Assembly (NCBI GenBank): GCA_963778075.1
Contig: CAVZTJ010000001.1
Span: 372,001 to 436,000, forward strand
Source of the DNA: JASHPR01 sp963778075
GTDB taxonomy: Bacteria; Actinomycetota; Actinomycetes; Streptosporangiales; Streptosporangiaceae
Length of the DNA: 64,000 nt
Direction: 5' to 3'
A program made the translations under genes and the position numbers. Shown piece after piece: positions 9,168-16,807 of this stretch (its first letter is position 1; every line of letters begins with the position of its first letter). Below the pieces are notes generated by a model. It saw only the letters and a program-made list of their open reading frames with translations, had not been told where the DNA came from and searched no databases.

Positions 9168-9758
9168 CTAAGCGGGCGGGTATCCGACCAGCAGCATGCC
9201 GTGGCAGTCCGCGTCCGCCGAGCGGTAGACGTGCGCGCCGTCGCCGCTGTACCGGGCGTAGTCCCCGGGGCCGAGCGTGATCGGCTCGCTGGCCGGGCCG
9301 ACCGTGATCGTTCCCTCGTGCACGAACACCCGCTCGACGACGCCGTTGCCGTGCGAGCTGCCCAGGTGCTCGCTCCTGGCGGGCAGGAACATCGCGAAGA
9401 CCTCGACCAGGCCGCCGCGCTCTACCCGGTCCAGCAGCCGCAGGTCGAGCTTCCCGCCGGGCGTCGACCCGCGCACCCGCGCACCCTGCTGAGCGCGGAC
9501 GACGACCGTGGTCGTCTCGGACCGGTCTTCGAGAAGATCACTGAACGCGACGCCGAGTCCCAGGGCCAGCGACCACAGGGTCTCGATCGTCGGGTTGCCC
9601 CGTCCCTGCTCCAGGTTGGCCAGCGTGGCTTTCGCGACGTCGGCGCGGTTCGCGAGCGTGGCCAGCGACATCCGGCGGGCGGTCCGGAGCCGGCGCAGGT
9701 TCGCCGCGATGACGTCCCCCACGTCGGCAAAGGCCTGTTCCGGCCCTTGACTGTCCAT
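9168..9758 (-). CDS. XRE regulator with cupin sensor domain
   Basis: A 196-residue protein. The N-terminal helix-turn-helix spans about 15-70 (IAANLRRLRTARRMSLATLA, then ADVAKATLANLEQGRGNPTI). The C-terminal cupin (~120-190) carries SSHGNGVVERVFVHEGTITV and LGPGDYARYSGDGAHVY. This architecture is common in local regulators of catabolic genes, with the cupin as ligand sensor. It is divergent from the M20-HpaB-RidA-DUF1028 operon across an 87-bp AT-rich gap and sits upstream of the GMC remnant, so control of one or both is likely (inference). Confidence 0.85.
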   Translation of the reverse strand: MDSQGPEQAFADVGDVIAANLRRLRTARRMSLATLANRADVAKATLANLEQGRGNPTIETLWSLALGLGVAFSDLLEDRSETTTVVVRAQQGARVRGSTPGGKLDLRLLDRVERGGLVEVFAMFLPARSEHLGSSHGNGVVERVFVHEGTITVGPASEPITLGPGDYARYSGDGAHVYRSADADCHGMLLVGYPPA

Positions 9759-9845
9759 GCCAACGAACTATATCAATGGTCTAACAAATTAGTACGCCGT
9801 GCCCGGTTCTGTGCGGTACGGCCCGGTACTGGCAGGCCAGGTGAC
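9759..9845. promoter_or_regulatory. Divergent promoter region, XRE-cupin / catabolic operon
   Basis: An 87-bp gap between divergent genes with a locally AT-rich core (TATATCAATGG and CTAACAAATTAG, 9769-9791). It must contain promoters for both directions, and the XRE protein is the obvious candidate binder. No perfect inverted repeat is obvious. Confidence 0.4.
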
Positions 9846-10178
9846 ATGGCAGACACGGCCGTCGATCCCGCGGCGATCGCCGCGGAGACCGCCGTCGCAG
9901 TCGCCGAGAGCGACCTTGCCGGCCCTGCGCTGCCGCTGGTGATCGTGTTCACCATCGGCGAGGAGGGGCTCGGCGGGCTGCGCGGCGCACGCCACGCCTG
10001 CCGGGAACTGGCGCCCGAGGCGGTGCTGGCCCTCGAGGGCCACGGCATTGACCGGGTCTTCACCGACGCGGTCGGGTCACTGCGGGTGCAGCTCACGGTG
10101 ACCGGACCGGGCGCCAGGCAGCTGCGCGCCGTCCTCCAGGAAGTCCTGGAACTCACGCCTCGCGCCGCGAGGGACTGA
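9846..10178 (+). pseudogene. M20-family peptidase fragment
   Basis: A 110-codon frame whose middle reads VIVFTIGEEGLGGLRGARHA followed by LALEGHGIDRVFTDAVGSLR. This is the M20 central part: the catalytic Glu of the GEE motif and the start of the dimerisation domain. The N-terminal His/Asp zinc ligands and the C-terminal His are absent, so the gene has lost both ends. The short frame still starts with ATG and ends cleanly, but cannot be an active peptidase. Confidence 0.75.
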
Positions 10179-10210
10179 TCAGGGAAGACCGGAAGCCGAG
10201 GAACGAGACA

Positions 10211-11659
10211 GTGTTGCGAACCGGCAAGGACTACATCGAGTCGCTGCGGGACGGCCGGGAGGTGTGGATCGACGGTGAACGGGTCGGCGACGTCCCGAGC
10301 CACCCGGCGTTCGCGCCGGTGGTCAGCCTGCGCGCCCGGATCTACGACCTTGGCCACGAGGCCGGCACCGCCGACCTGCTGACGTACACCGATGAGCAGT
10401 CGGCCGAGCGCTGCGCCACCACCTCGCGCCCGCCGCACACCCGCGACGACTGGAAGGCCAAGCGGGAGTCGGTCGACGCGATCCTCGACGACGCCGGCGG
10501 CGTGGTCACCCGGGTGGGCGACGAGACCGTCGGCGAGATGTGGTCGCTGTTCGACGGGCAGGACGTGCTGAACGAGATCGACCCCGCGTTCTCGGCGAAC
10601 ATCGCCAATCACGTCCGCCGCGCACAGCTGCTCGACCCGTTCCACGTCTCGGCCAACACCGACCCGAAAGGCAACCGTTCCGTCCGTCCGCAGGACCAGG
10701 ATCCGGACGTACTGCTGCACGTGGTCGGTGAGACCGACAGGGGCATCGTGGTGCGCGGCGCGAAGTTCGAGACCGCGGCCGCCTACGCCAATCAGGCGTT
10801 CGTCAAGCCGACCATCGGTGAGTGGAACAACGAGGTGCTCAGCGACTACGCGGTCGGGTTCCTCGCCGACATGGGGGCCCCAGGCATCAAGCACATCTGC
10901 CGGTCCGCGTTCGCCGACGGGCGCAGCCCCGACGACTACCCGCTGACCAGCAGGTACGACGAGATCGACACGATGATCGTCTTCGACAACGTGGAGATCC
11001 CCTGGGAGAACGTCTTCTTCTACCGGCATACCAGGGCGGCCGCGTTCATCCGTGCGACCCTGCACCGCTACAGCATCTTCCCGTACGTCCAGCGCTACGG
11101 CCGCTTCGCCGACTTCCTCCTCGGCGTGGCCTACGCAAGCGCCAGGTCGACCGGGGTCACGATGCACCAGGGCGTGCGGGAAAAGATCGCGCAGATCGCG
11201 TGCTACCGCGAGGGCATCAACGCGCACCTGACCGCGGCGATCGAGCTCGCGCAGCCCAGCCCGGGCGGGCTGCTCATGCCGAACCAGCCGATGATGTACG
11301 CCGCCCGGGTGTTCGCGTCCACCCAGCTGCCGTCGGTCATGCATCTCGTCCGGGATATCTGCGGCTGTCAGGTCAGCCTGATGCCCAGCAAGGCCATGTT
11401 CGAGACCCCCGAGGTCGGCGAGTGGCTGCGCAAGTACTTCCGCGTAGGCGAGATCCCCGCGGAAGAGCGGCGCAAGCTCTTCGCGCTGGCCCGTGACCTG
11501 CTCAACTCCGACTACGCCGGGCACCGGCTGACGTTCCAGCTGTTCGCGCAGTCGCCGCCGTTCTCGCACCTGCTGGCCGTCTACAACAACTACGACTTCA
11601 GCGGCCCGCTCGACGTGGTGGCCCGGTACTCCGACGTGGCGAACGAGGTGCGGAATTGA
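10211..11659 (+). CDS. 4-hydroxyphenylacetate 3-hydroxylase (HpaB) family oxygenase
   Basis: A 482-residue flavin-dependent monooxygenase of the HpaB/acyl-CoA-dehydrogenase fold: LRTGKDYIESLRDGREVWID at the start, the central YDEIDTMIVFDNVEIPWENV block and C-terminal SPPFSHLLAVYNNYDF. These enzymes use FADH2 from a separate reductase to hydroxylate phenolic or pyrrolic substrates. No reductase gene is adjacent, so the substrate is open. GTG 10211 is the start. The present stop TGA (11657-11659) belongs to the right end of the inserted TnpB element. Removing the element gives AAG TAA, one residue different, with TAA overlapping the next gene's ATG. Confidence 0.9.
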   Translation: MLRTGKDYIESLRDGREVWIDGERVGDVPSHPAFAPVVSLRARIYDLGHEAGTADLLTYTDEQSAERCATTSRPPHTRDDWKAKRESVDAILDDAGGVVTRVGDETVGEMWSLFDGQDVLNEIDPAFSANIANHVRRAQLLDPFHVSANTDPKGNRSVRPQDQDPDVLLHVVGETDRGIVVRGAKFETAAAYANQAFVKPTIGEWNNEVLSDYAVGFLADMGAPGIKHICRSAFADGRSPDDYPLTSRYDEIDTMIVFDNVEIPWENVFFYRHTRAAAFIRATLHRYSIFPYVQRYGRFADFLLGVAYASARSTGVTMHQGVREKIAQIACYREGINAHLTAAIELAQPSPGGLLMPNQPMMYAARVFASTQLPSVMHLVRDICGCQVSLMPSKAMFETPEVGEWLRKYFRVGEIPAEERRKLFALARDLLNSDYAGHRLTFQLFAQSPPFSHLLAVYNNYDFSGPLDVVARYSDVANEVRN

Positions 11660-11800
11660 CTACTCCCCGTCTTGGAAGCCGGGGATTCCGGCCGTCACCG
11701 GCCGGGGTTCCTGTTTCACCGCCGATTGCACCCGGGAGGCCCGGGGTGTCTGACATCAGCTCCGCAGGCTGTCACCGCTTGACCAGCGGCCAGGATGTTC
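11656..11800 (-). ncRNA. Probable omega RNA (TnpB guide RNA) at the element right end
   Basis: In TnpB elements the guide RNA scaffold overlaps the 3' end of tnpB and runs through the right end, with the guide taken from the flanking DNA. Here the region contains a GGCCGG-rich hairpin (plus 11689-11710) and the terminal hairpin CCCCGTCTTGGAAGCCGGGG (plus 11666-11685). The predicted guide, minus strand from 11655 downward, is TTCCGCACCTCGTTCGCCAC, the end of the hpaB-like gene. The 5' limit of the RNA is not known. Confidence 0.5.
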
Positions 11801-12876
11801 TTCGCGGCATTGACTTCCCGGTCGTGCCGGGTGCCGCAGGACGGGCACGTCCAGTGGCGTGTCCCGAGGCTAAGTTCGGTGAGCAGGTGCCCGCACTCCG
11901 AGCATGTCTTAGACGAGGGGTACCAGCGGTCGATCACAACAAGCCGGCGGCTGTAGCGCTGGCATTTGTATTCGAGCTGGCGCCGGAACTCACCCCAGCC
12001 GCAGTCGGAGATCACGCGAGCCAGGCGCCGGTTGTGGAGCATGTTGGCAACGGCCAGGTCCTCGATGACAATCATGTCGTTGCCGCGGACGAGGCGGGTG
12101 CTGGCGCGGTGCAGAAAGTCGCTGCGGGCATTACGGACCTTGCGGTGGGCACGCGCGACCTTGGCCCTGGCCTTGACCCGGTTCGCCGAGCCTTTCTGGC
12201 AGCGGGCCAGCCGCCGCTGATAGCGGGCCAGGCTGCGGGCCTTGCGCTCCAGATGGCGGGGGTTGGCGATCCTCTGGCCGCCGCTGGTCACGGCGAAGTC
12301 GGTGATTCCCAGGTCAACGCCCACCGCCTGCCCGGCCGGCGGCAGCGGCTCGAGAGCCAAGACGTCTGCCGCGAAGGTCACATACCAGCGCCCGTCGGCC
12401 TCCCGGGACACGATCACCAACGACGGGCACAGCACAGCCGGATCCACCTGCGGCCACGACCACACGAACCGGAGCGGACCGCCGGTCTTGGCCAAGCGCA
12501 GCGCCCCGCCGCGCATGGTGAATGCGCTGCGAGTGTAATGGGCGCTCTGACGGGTGTGACGGTTCTTGAACCGGGGGTAGCGAGCGCTGTGGGCGAAGAA
12601 CGCCATGAACGCTTGGTGCTGGTGGCGCAGCGCCTGCTGCAGCGGCACCGAGGACACCTCGTTCAAAAACGCCAGGTCCGGGTCCTTCTTCATCGCGGTC
12701 AGCGCCCGGTCTGTCTGAGCGTACGAGGTGGCCTTGCGCTCGATGGCATACCGCTCCTGCCGAGCGGCCAAGGTCCGGTTCCACACCACCCGCACACAAC
12801 CGAAGGTGCGGTTCAGGACCGCCTGCTGTGCTTGATCGGTGTATGCCCTGCACCGGTACGCCGTCCTCACGTTCAC
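11716..12876 (-). CDS. tnpB: RNA-guided endonuclease TnpB
   Basis: A 386-residue TnpB that looks intact. The N-terminal helical domain starts TAYRCRAYTDQAQQAVLNRT. The RuvC-like nuclease carries its first Asp in AVGVDLGITDFAVTSGG, its Glu in DMIVIEDLAVANML, and its last Asp in TRHDREVNAAKNILA. The zinc finger CSECG ... CPSCG lies between the second and third motifs. The expected active-site residues are present. TnpB uses the omega RNA to cut DNA next to a motif equal to the element target, here TTAC, favouring retention of the element. Length fits the usual 350-450 residues. Confidence 0.9.
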   Translation of the reverse strand: MNVRTAYRCRAYTDQAQQAVLNRTFGCVRVVWNRTLAARQERYAIERKATSYAQTDRALTAMKKDPDLAFLNEVSSVPLQQALRHQHQAFMAFFAHSARYPRFKNRHTRQSAHYTRSAFTMRGGALRLAKTGGPLRFVWSWPQVDPAVLCPSLVIVSREADGRWYVTFAADVLALEPLPPAGQAVGVDLGITDFAVTSGGQRIANPRHLERKARSLARYQRRLARCQKGSANRVKARAKVARAHRKVRNARSDFLHRASTRLVRGNDMIVIEDLAVANMLHNRRLARVISDCGWGEFRRQLEYKCQRYSRRLVVIDRWYPSSKTCSECGHLLTELSLGTRHWTCPSCGTRHDREVNAAKNILAAGQAVTACGADVRHPGPPGCNRR

Positions 12877-12968
12877 AGCATGCCTGTCACCACTGTCAAA
12901 ACCCTGGCCCGCGACGTCCGGTACGGGATTATTTCCCGATCTAAAAGCCAGGGATTCCTCAGGAGGTA

Positions 12969-13400
12969 ATGGTGAGGGAACCGATCACGGTCGGCGGGCA
13001 CCTGCGGATCCGGCCGTTCAACACCGCCGAGACCTACCCGGAGCAGCGGCTCGACAACGACCTGTGCCAGGCGGTGGTCGCCGGCAACACGATCTACCTG
13101 CGCGGCCAGGTGCCGCAGGACCTGGACACCGGCGAGAACGTCCACATCGGCAACCCGGCCGGCCAGGCCGAGCAGGTGATGACGAACGTCGAGACGCTGC
13201 TCGCGGAGGCGGGCGCGTCCGTCGAGCACGTGGTCAGCTGCACGGTCTACCTCACCGACATCCGCCACCGCGAGCCGGTGTACCGGGTGCTCGGACGGCG
13301 CCTGGCGGGCGTCTATCCGGTGTTCACCGGGCTGGTCGTGGCCGCGCTCGCCCGGCCGGAGTGGCTGGTCGAGGTCACCGTCGTGGCGGTCCGGCCATGA
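12969..13400 (+). CDS. RidA/YjgF-family protein
   Basis: A 143-residue RidA-fold protein: FNTAETYPEQRLDNDLCQAV, then IYLRGQVPQDLDTGENVHIG, a central QAEQVMTNVETLLAEAG and C-terminal VEVTVVAVRP. RidA proteins deaminate reactive enamines/imines or act as related hydrolases in catabolic operons. The catalytic Arg before the C-terminal Glu region is not obvious, so imine deaminase activity is uncertain. ATG 12969 originally overlapped the HpaB stop (TAATG). Its ribosome-binding AGGAG (12961-12965) now comes from the TnpB element end. Confidence 0.85.
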   Translation: MVREPITVGGHLRIRPFNTAETYPEQRLDNDLCQAVVAGNTIYLRGQVPQDLDTGENVHIGNPAGQAEQVMTNVETLLAEAGASVEHVVSCTVYLTDIRHREPVYRVLGRRLAGVYPVFTGLVVAALARPEWLVEVTVVAVRP

Positions 13401-14080
13401 CGTTCTCGCTGGTGGGCCGCTGCGAGCGCACGGGCGCGGTTGGCGCCGTCATCGCCTCGGCGAGCATGGCGGTCGCGGCGCGGTGCGCCGCGGTCCGGGC
13501 CGGCGTCGGCGCCGTATGCAGCCAGAGCACCACCGATCCCCGGCTGCGCGGGGAGCTGCTGAACGCGATCGCCCGCGGCGTGCCCGCGGGCGACGCGCTT
13601 GCCGCCCTCGCCGAGCGCGCCGCCGACGTCGCGTTCCGGCAACTCGTCGTCGTCGACGCGGACGGTGGTGCGGCGGCCTACTCAGGTGAGCGGGCGCTGG
13701 GCGTGGCAACGGACGTCCGCGGCGCCGGCGCGGCCGCCGCCGGCAACCTGCTGGCCGACACCGGCGTGCCCGCGGCGATGCTCGCGGCCTTCACCGGGCG
13801 GGCCGGCGACGATCTCGGCGACCGGCTCATCGCCGCGCTGCGGGCCGGCCTGGCCGCGGGCGGCGAGGTCTCCCCCGTGCGCTCGGCCGGGATGCTCGTC
13901 GCCGAGGCACAGCCATGGCCCGTCACCGACCTGCGCGTCGACTGGCACGACGATCCGGTCGGGCAGCTCGCCGTGCTCTGGCAGCTCTGGCGGCCGCAGG
14001 CAGATTCCTACGTCGGCCGCGCGTTGCGGCCCTCCGAGATGGCGAAGTTATGCACGGCGAGCGCGCGACCGCGACCGTAG
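13397..14080 (+). CDS. DUF1028 protein (Ntn-hydrolase-like), first copy
   Basis: A 227-residue DUF1028 protein: MTFSLVGRCERTGAVGAVIA, then GVGAVCSQSTTDPRLRGELL, LVVVDADGGAAAYSG and AAGNLLADTGVPAAMLAAF. DUF1028 belongs with Ntn-hydrolase-fold proteins and is repeatedly found in peptide or amide catabolic clusters; its reaction is unknown. ATGA overlap with RidA shows translational coupling. The last ~15 residues (EMAKLCTASARPRP) depart from the family and run into a CCGTGG-rich simple repeat, so the C-terminus is probably eroded. A second DUF1028 gene is at 56087. Confidence 0.85.
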   Translation: MTFSLVGRCERTGAVGAVIASASMAVAARCAAVRAGVGAVCSQSTTDPRLRGELLNAIARGVPAGDALAALAERAADVAFRQLVVVDADGGAAAYSGERALGVATDVRGAGAAAAGNLLADTGVPAAMLAAFTGRAGDDLGDRLIAALRAGLAAGGEVSPVRSAGMLVAEAQPWPVTDLRVDWHDDPVGQLAVLWQLWRPQADSYVGRALRPSEMAKLCTASARPRP

Positions 14081-14132
14081 CCGTGGGCGTCGCCGTGGCC
14101 GTGGCCGTGGGCGGCGGAAGGTTCCCGGTCCG

Positions 14133-14530
14133 ATGAGCGAGAACGTGCGGGTCGGCATCGCCCAGTGGACGCCCGGGCGCGACCGGGGCGTCAACCTGGA
14201 CACGGCGCAGGCGGCCGTCCGGGAGCTGGCCCGGCGCGGCTGCCAACTGGTGCTGCTGCCCGAACTATGGCTGTGCGGCTACAGCCCCGCCTCGCTCGCC
14301 GCTGACGCGCGGGCCGCTGCCGAGCCGATCGACGGTCCGGTCCAGCGGCGCCTGGCGGCGCTGGCGGCGGCCACCGGCATTGTCCTGTGCGCCGGCACCT
14401 TCCCCGAGCTGGACGGCGGAGAGCTGTTCAACACCGCGGTCGTCTACGGGCCATCGGGCGGCCTGGTGCTGCGCCATCGCAAGGTGCACCTGTACGGGAC
14501 CGAGCCCGGCGCCTTCCGGCCCGGCGCGTG
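14133..14530 (+). pseudogene. Carbon-nitrogen hydrolase (nitrilase) N-terminal half
   Basis: Starting at ATG 14133, SENVRVGIAQWTPGRDRGVN leads to the catalytic Glu in LVLLPELWLCGYSP and the catalytic Lys in LVLRHRKVHLYGTEPGAFRPG. The frame leaves the family at about 14525, before the catalytic Cys region. About half of the usual ~270 residues is lost. The surviving part is well conserved, so the deletion is probably recent. It ends the HpaB-RidA-DUF1028 operon, where an amidase would fit. Confidence 0.85.
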
Positions 14531-14800
14531 CTCGCCACCCGCTTCATCACGCGCCGGGCGGCCGCAACCCCGGCACCCACGCGCACGACCTGACCGGAGC
14601 GGCGCACCCTGGGTGCCTCACTCCAGGCGCCTTAGGGCAGCGTCGCGCCACGGCACGATGCCCGAGCGCTCCGCTATCGCAGCGCGTGGCAGTAGTGCGC
14701 CTGCGCGTCGTCAACGCCGAGGTACCGGGCGAGGTTGCCGAGGATCTGGGCGGTGGGCCAGCGGACCATCGTCCCCGGCACCCGCGCACTGAGGTGCAGG
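14531..14800. other. Unassigned stretch downstream of the nitrilase break
   Basis: No family match in any frame. One minus-strand segment (about 14680-14795, VRWPTAQILGNLARYLGVDD then AQAHYCHAL) looks protein-like but is unrecognised and short. It may be foreign DNA that replaced the nitrilase 3' half. Confidence 0.3.
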
Positions 14801-14801
14801 G

Positions 14802-14842
14802 GTGAGCTCCTGCGATTCAAGGGGTGAGTTCCTGCGATTCAA
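14802..14842 (+). repeat. Tandem pair of 19-bp direct repeats
   Basis: GTGAGCTCCTGCGATTCAA at 14802-14820 and GTGAGTTCCTGCGATTCAA at 14824-14842 differ at one base and are 22 bp apart. Paired short terminal repeats occur at the ends of some insertion sequences, and the break in the nitrilase gene lies just upstream. They could instead be regulatory sites for the Kelch gene at 14923. Confidence 0.55.
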
Positions 14843-14922
14843 ATGCATGAGGACAGGCTGCTCAGACCCTGGTAGCGTGCGCCTCCGGAAGCAGGACAAA
14901 GCGAACGCGCAGGAGGTCCCTG

Positions 14923-16638
14923 ATGCTCTCATTAGGCCGTCGGTCTGCCGCATTCGCCGGCGGGGCCACGTGTATGGCCGCGCTGGCAGCCCTGGTGATT
15001 GCCACCACACCCCATTCGCCCGCACAAGGGTCCAGCGCGGTCGCGGCCGCCCCGGCCGCCGCCCAGGCACCATCGGGGCTGGTCGCACGGCCGCCGCTCG
15101 GGCGTCCTAAGCCGTCAGGAAAGGCAGCGGACTTCCATCCGGCGGACTCGGCGTCATCGTCTTCGCCCTGGACGGCGCTGAAGAACGCGCCGCCGTTCGG
15201 GACGCCCGGCACGATGCTGCTGGAGAGCGACGGGACCGTGCTCGTTCACAACGAGCCCGACAACAACACCACCGGCGGCACCAACCAGTGGTGGAAGCTC
15301 ACGCCCGCCGCCAACGGCAGCTACGTCGACGGTACGTGGAGCCAGATCGCGTCGATGCCGTCTGACTACGCGCCCCTGTACTTCGGGTCGGCGATCCTGC
15401 CTGATGGCCGCATGATCGTCGAGGGCGGCGAGTACAACGGGGACAACGCGGTGTGGTCGGACCAGGGCGAGATCTACAACCCGGTGACCAACACCTGGAA
15501 GTCGGTCGCGCCGCCGAAGGGCTGGACGAGCATAGGTGACTCGGCGAGCGAGGTTCTCGACAACGGCACGTTCATGCTCCAGCACCCGTGCAACAGCTGC
15601 GCCAGCGGTGGACCTTTCACCGTCGATGACGCGCTGCTCAACGCGAAGACGCTGACGTGGAAGGTTATCCCGGCGACGGGCAAGGTTGACCCCAACGACG
15701 AAGAGGGATGGACGCTCGAGCCGAACGGCAAGGTCCTGACCGTCGACGTCTGGGCGCCGGGCAACACCGAGCTGTTCAGCCCGAAGACGGACACCTGGTC
15801 GTTCGCGGGAGGCACGGCCGCCGGCGGCAGCCCCATCAACCCGTGGCCGGTGGTCGAGATCGGGCCGCAGGCCGAGTTGCCGGGCGGCAACGTGTTTGTG
15901 GTCGGCGCCGGCTCGAGCACGCAGGAGCCGCCCACAGCGTGCACCACGGACGTGCCAACCGACACCGCGCTCTACAACTACGCGTCGGGCGCGTGGAGCG
16001 CGGGGCCGACGATCCCCGCCATCGGCGGGCAGGAAATGGACGCCACCGACGGGCCGGCATCGACCCTGCCGGACGGAAACGTGCTGTTCGACGCCAGCGC
16101 CTGCGTGTACAACGCGCCGACGCACTTCTTCCTCTACAACGCGGGCGCGAACACGATCAGCCAGATTCCGGACGTGCCCAACGCGCCGAACGACACCTCG
16201 TTCGCCACGCGGTTCCTGGCGCTGCCGAACGGGCAGGCCCTGTTCGACGACGGCAGCAACCAGATGCTGGTCTACACGGCCGGCGGCACGCCGAAGGCAT
16301 CGTGGCGGCCTTCGATCTCGTGGGTGAACTCCACCAACCTGGGCCCAGGCAAGACCTATGCGCTGGCCGGCAAGCAGCTCGCCGGGGTGGACCAGGGAGC
16401 CACTTACGGTGATGACGTCCAGGACAACACCAACTTCCCCCTGGTACGCATCACCAACTCCGCGACCGGCGCGGTGACCTACGCCCGGACCAGCAACTGG
16501 ACGTCGGTATCGGTCGCTCCCGGCACTAAGTCCGCGACCGAGTTCACGCTCCCGCCAGGCACGCCAGCCGGCAAGAGCACGCTGGTCGTGGTCGCCAACG
16601 GGATCGCCTCAGCGCCGGTAACGGTGACCGTTAAATAA
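14923..16638 (+). CDS. Secreted Kelch-repeat / galactose-oxidase-like protein
   Basis: A 571-residue exported protein behind CAGGAGGT (spacing ~5). It has an N-terminal signal (RSAAFAGGATCMAALAALVI), a low-complexity Ala/Pro linker to ~60, and then Kelch-type blades. These show recurring motifs such as GSAILPDGRMIVEGGEY, IYNPVTNTWKSV, LFSPKTDTWSF, STLPDGNVLFDAS and FLALPNGQALF. A C-terminal IPT/Ig-like domain ends at VVVANGIASAPVTVTVK. No copper-radical Cys-Tyr pair could be confirmed, so enzymatic activity is unproven. It stands alone, followed by a hairpin terminator. Confidence 0.85.
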   Translation: MLSLGRRSAAFAGGATCMAALAALVIATTPHSPAQGSSAVAAAPAAAQAPSGLVARPPLGRPKPSGKAADFHPADSASSSSPWTALKNAPPFGTPGTMLLESDGTVLVHNEPDNNTTGGTNQWWKLTPAANGSYVDGTWSQIASMPSDYAPLYFGSAILPDGRMIVEGGEYNGDNAVWSDQGEIYNPVTNTWKSVAPPKGWTSIGDSASEVLDNGTFMLQHPCNSCASGGPFTVDDALLNAKTLTWKVIPATGKVDPNDEEGWTLEPNGKVLTVDVWAPGNTELFSPKTDTWSFAGGTAAGGSPINPWPVVEIGPQAELPGGNVFVVGAGSSTQEPPTACTTDVPTDTALYNYASGAWSAGPTIPAIGGQEMDATDGPASTLPDGNVLFDASACVYNAPTHFFLYNAGANTISQIPDVPNAPNDTSFATRFLALPNGQALFDDGSNQMLVYTAGGTPKASWRPSISWVNSTNLGPGKTYALAGKQLAGVDQGATYGDDVQDNTNFPLVRITNSATGAVTYARTSNWTSVSVAPGTKSATEFTLPPGTPAGKSTLVVVANGIASAPVTVTVK

Positions 16639-16674
16639 CGAGCAGCGGTCGTTCTCAGCGAACGACGCGGCTTC

Positions 16675-16708
16675 CCAGGCCCGTCCCGAGCATTCGGGGC
16701 GGGCCTGG
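16675..16708 (+). terminator. Hairpin terminator after the Kelch gene
   Basis: Arms CCAGGCCCGTCCCG (16675-16688) and CGGGGCGGGCCTGG (16695-16708) pair fully with one G-T wobble around a 6-base loop, 37 bp after the stop. There is no T-run, as is usual in high-GC actinobacteria. Confidence 0.75.
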
Positions 16709-16737
16709 CTCGCGTTAGCGGGAGTCCGGCACCGGCA

Positions 16738-16795
16738 GATCTGCAACCGCTGGTTGCGTATTACGACCTCAACGTGCTACCTTCGGTTGCAGATC
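16738..16795 (+). promoter_or_regulatory. Putative ArsR operator and promoter
   Basis: GATCTGCAACC (16738-16748) and GGTTGCAGATC (16785-16795) are a perfect 11-bp inverted repeat. A nested palindrome GCAACCGCTGGTTGC lies at 16743-16757. The space between is the expected promoter for the SRPBCC-ArsR-DUF899 operon, whose second gene encodes an ArsR repressor. Autoregulation is the simplest reading. Confidence 0.65.
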
Positions 16796-16807
16796 CGGAG
16801 GGAGTGA

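Larger units (their letters stand above)
11656..12965 (-). mobile_element. IS200/IS605-group element (TnpB-only, IS1341 type)
   Basis: The element contains tnpB and no tnpA. On the minus strand it begins just after TTAC (GTAA at 12966-12969 on plus) with CTCCTGAGGAATCCCTGG. It ends in a hairpin and TCAA (TTGA at 11656-11659 on plus). TTAC on the left and TCAA on the right are the borders known for IS608-type elements. Both ends carry the related motif TCTnnnAGCCrGGGATTCC near 11679-11697 and 12940-12958. No target duplication is present, as expected for this group. Movement would need a TnpA supplied in trans. Confidence 0.8.

Noticed and set aside
9773..11569. A 598-codon minus-strand frame opposite the hpaB-like gene
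   Set aside because: It is an antisense shadow of high-GC coding DNA without family motifs; the plus-strand protein is clearly homologous.
14080..14125. CCGTGGCC-type repeats as a possible CRISPR or regulatory array
   Set aside because: A short irregular simple-sequence stretch of about 40 bp, with no spacers of constant length.
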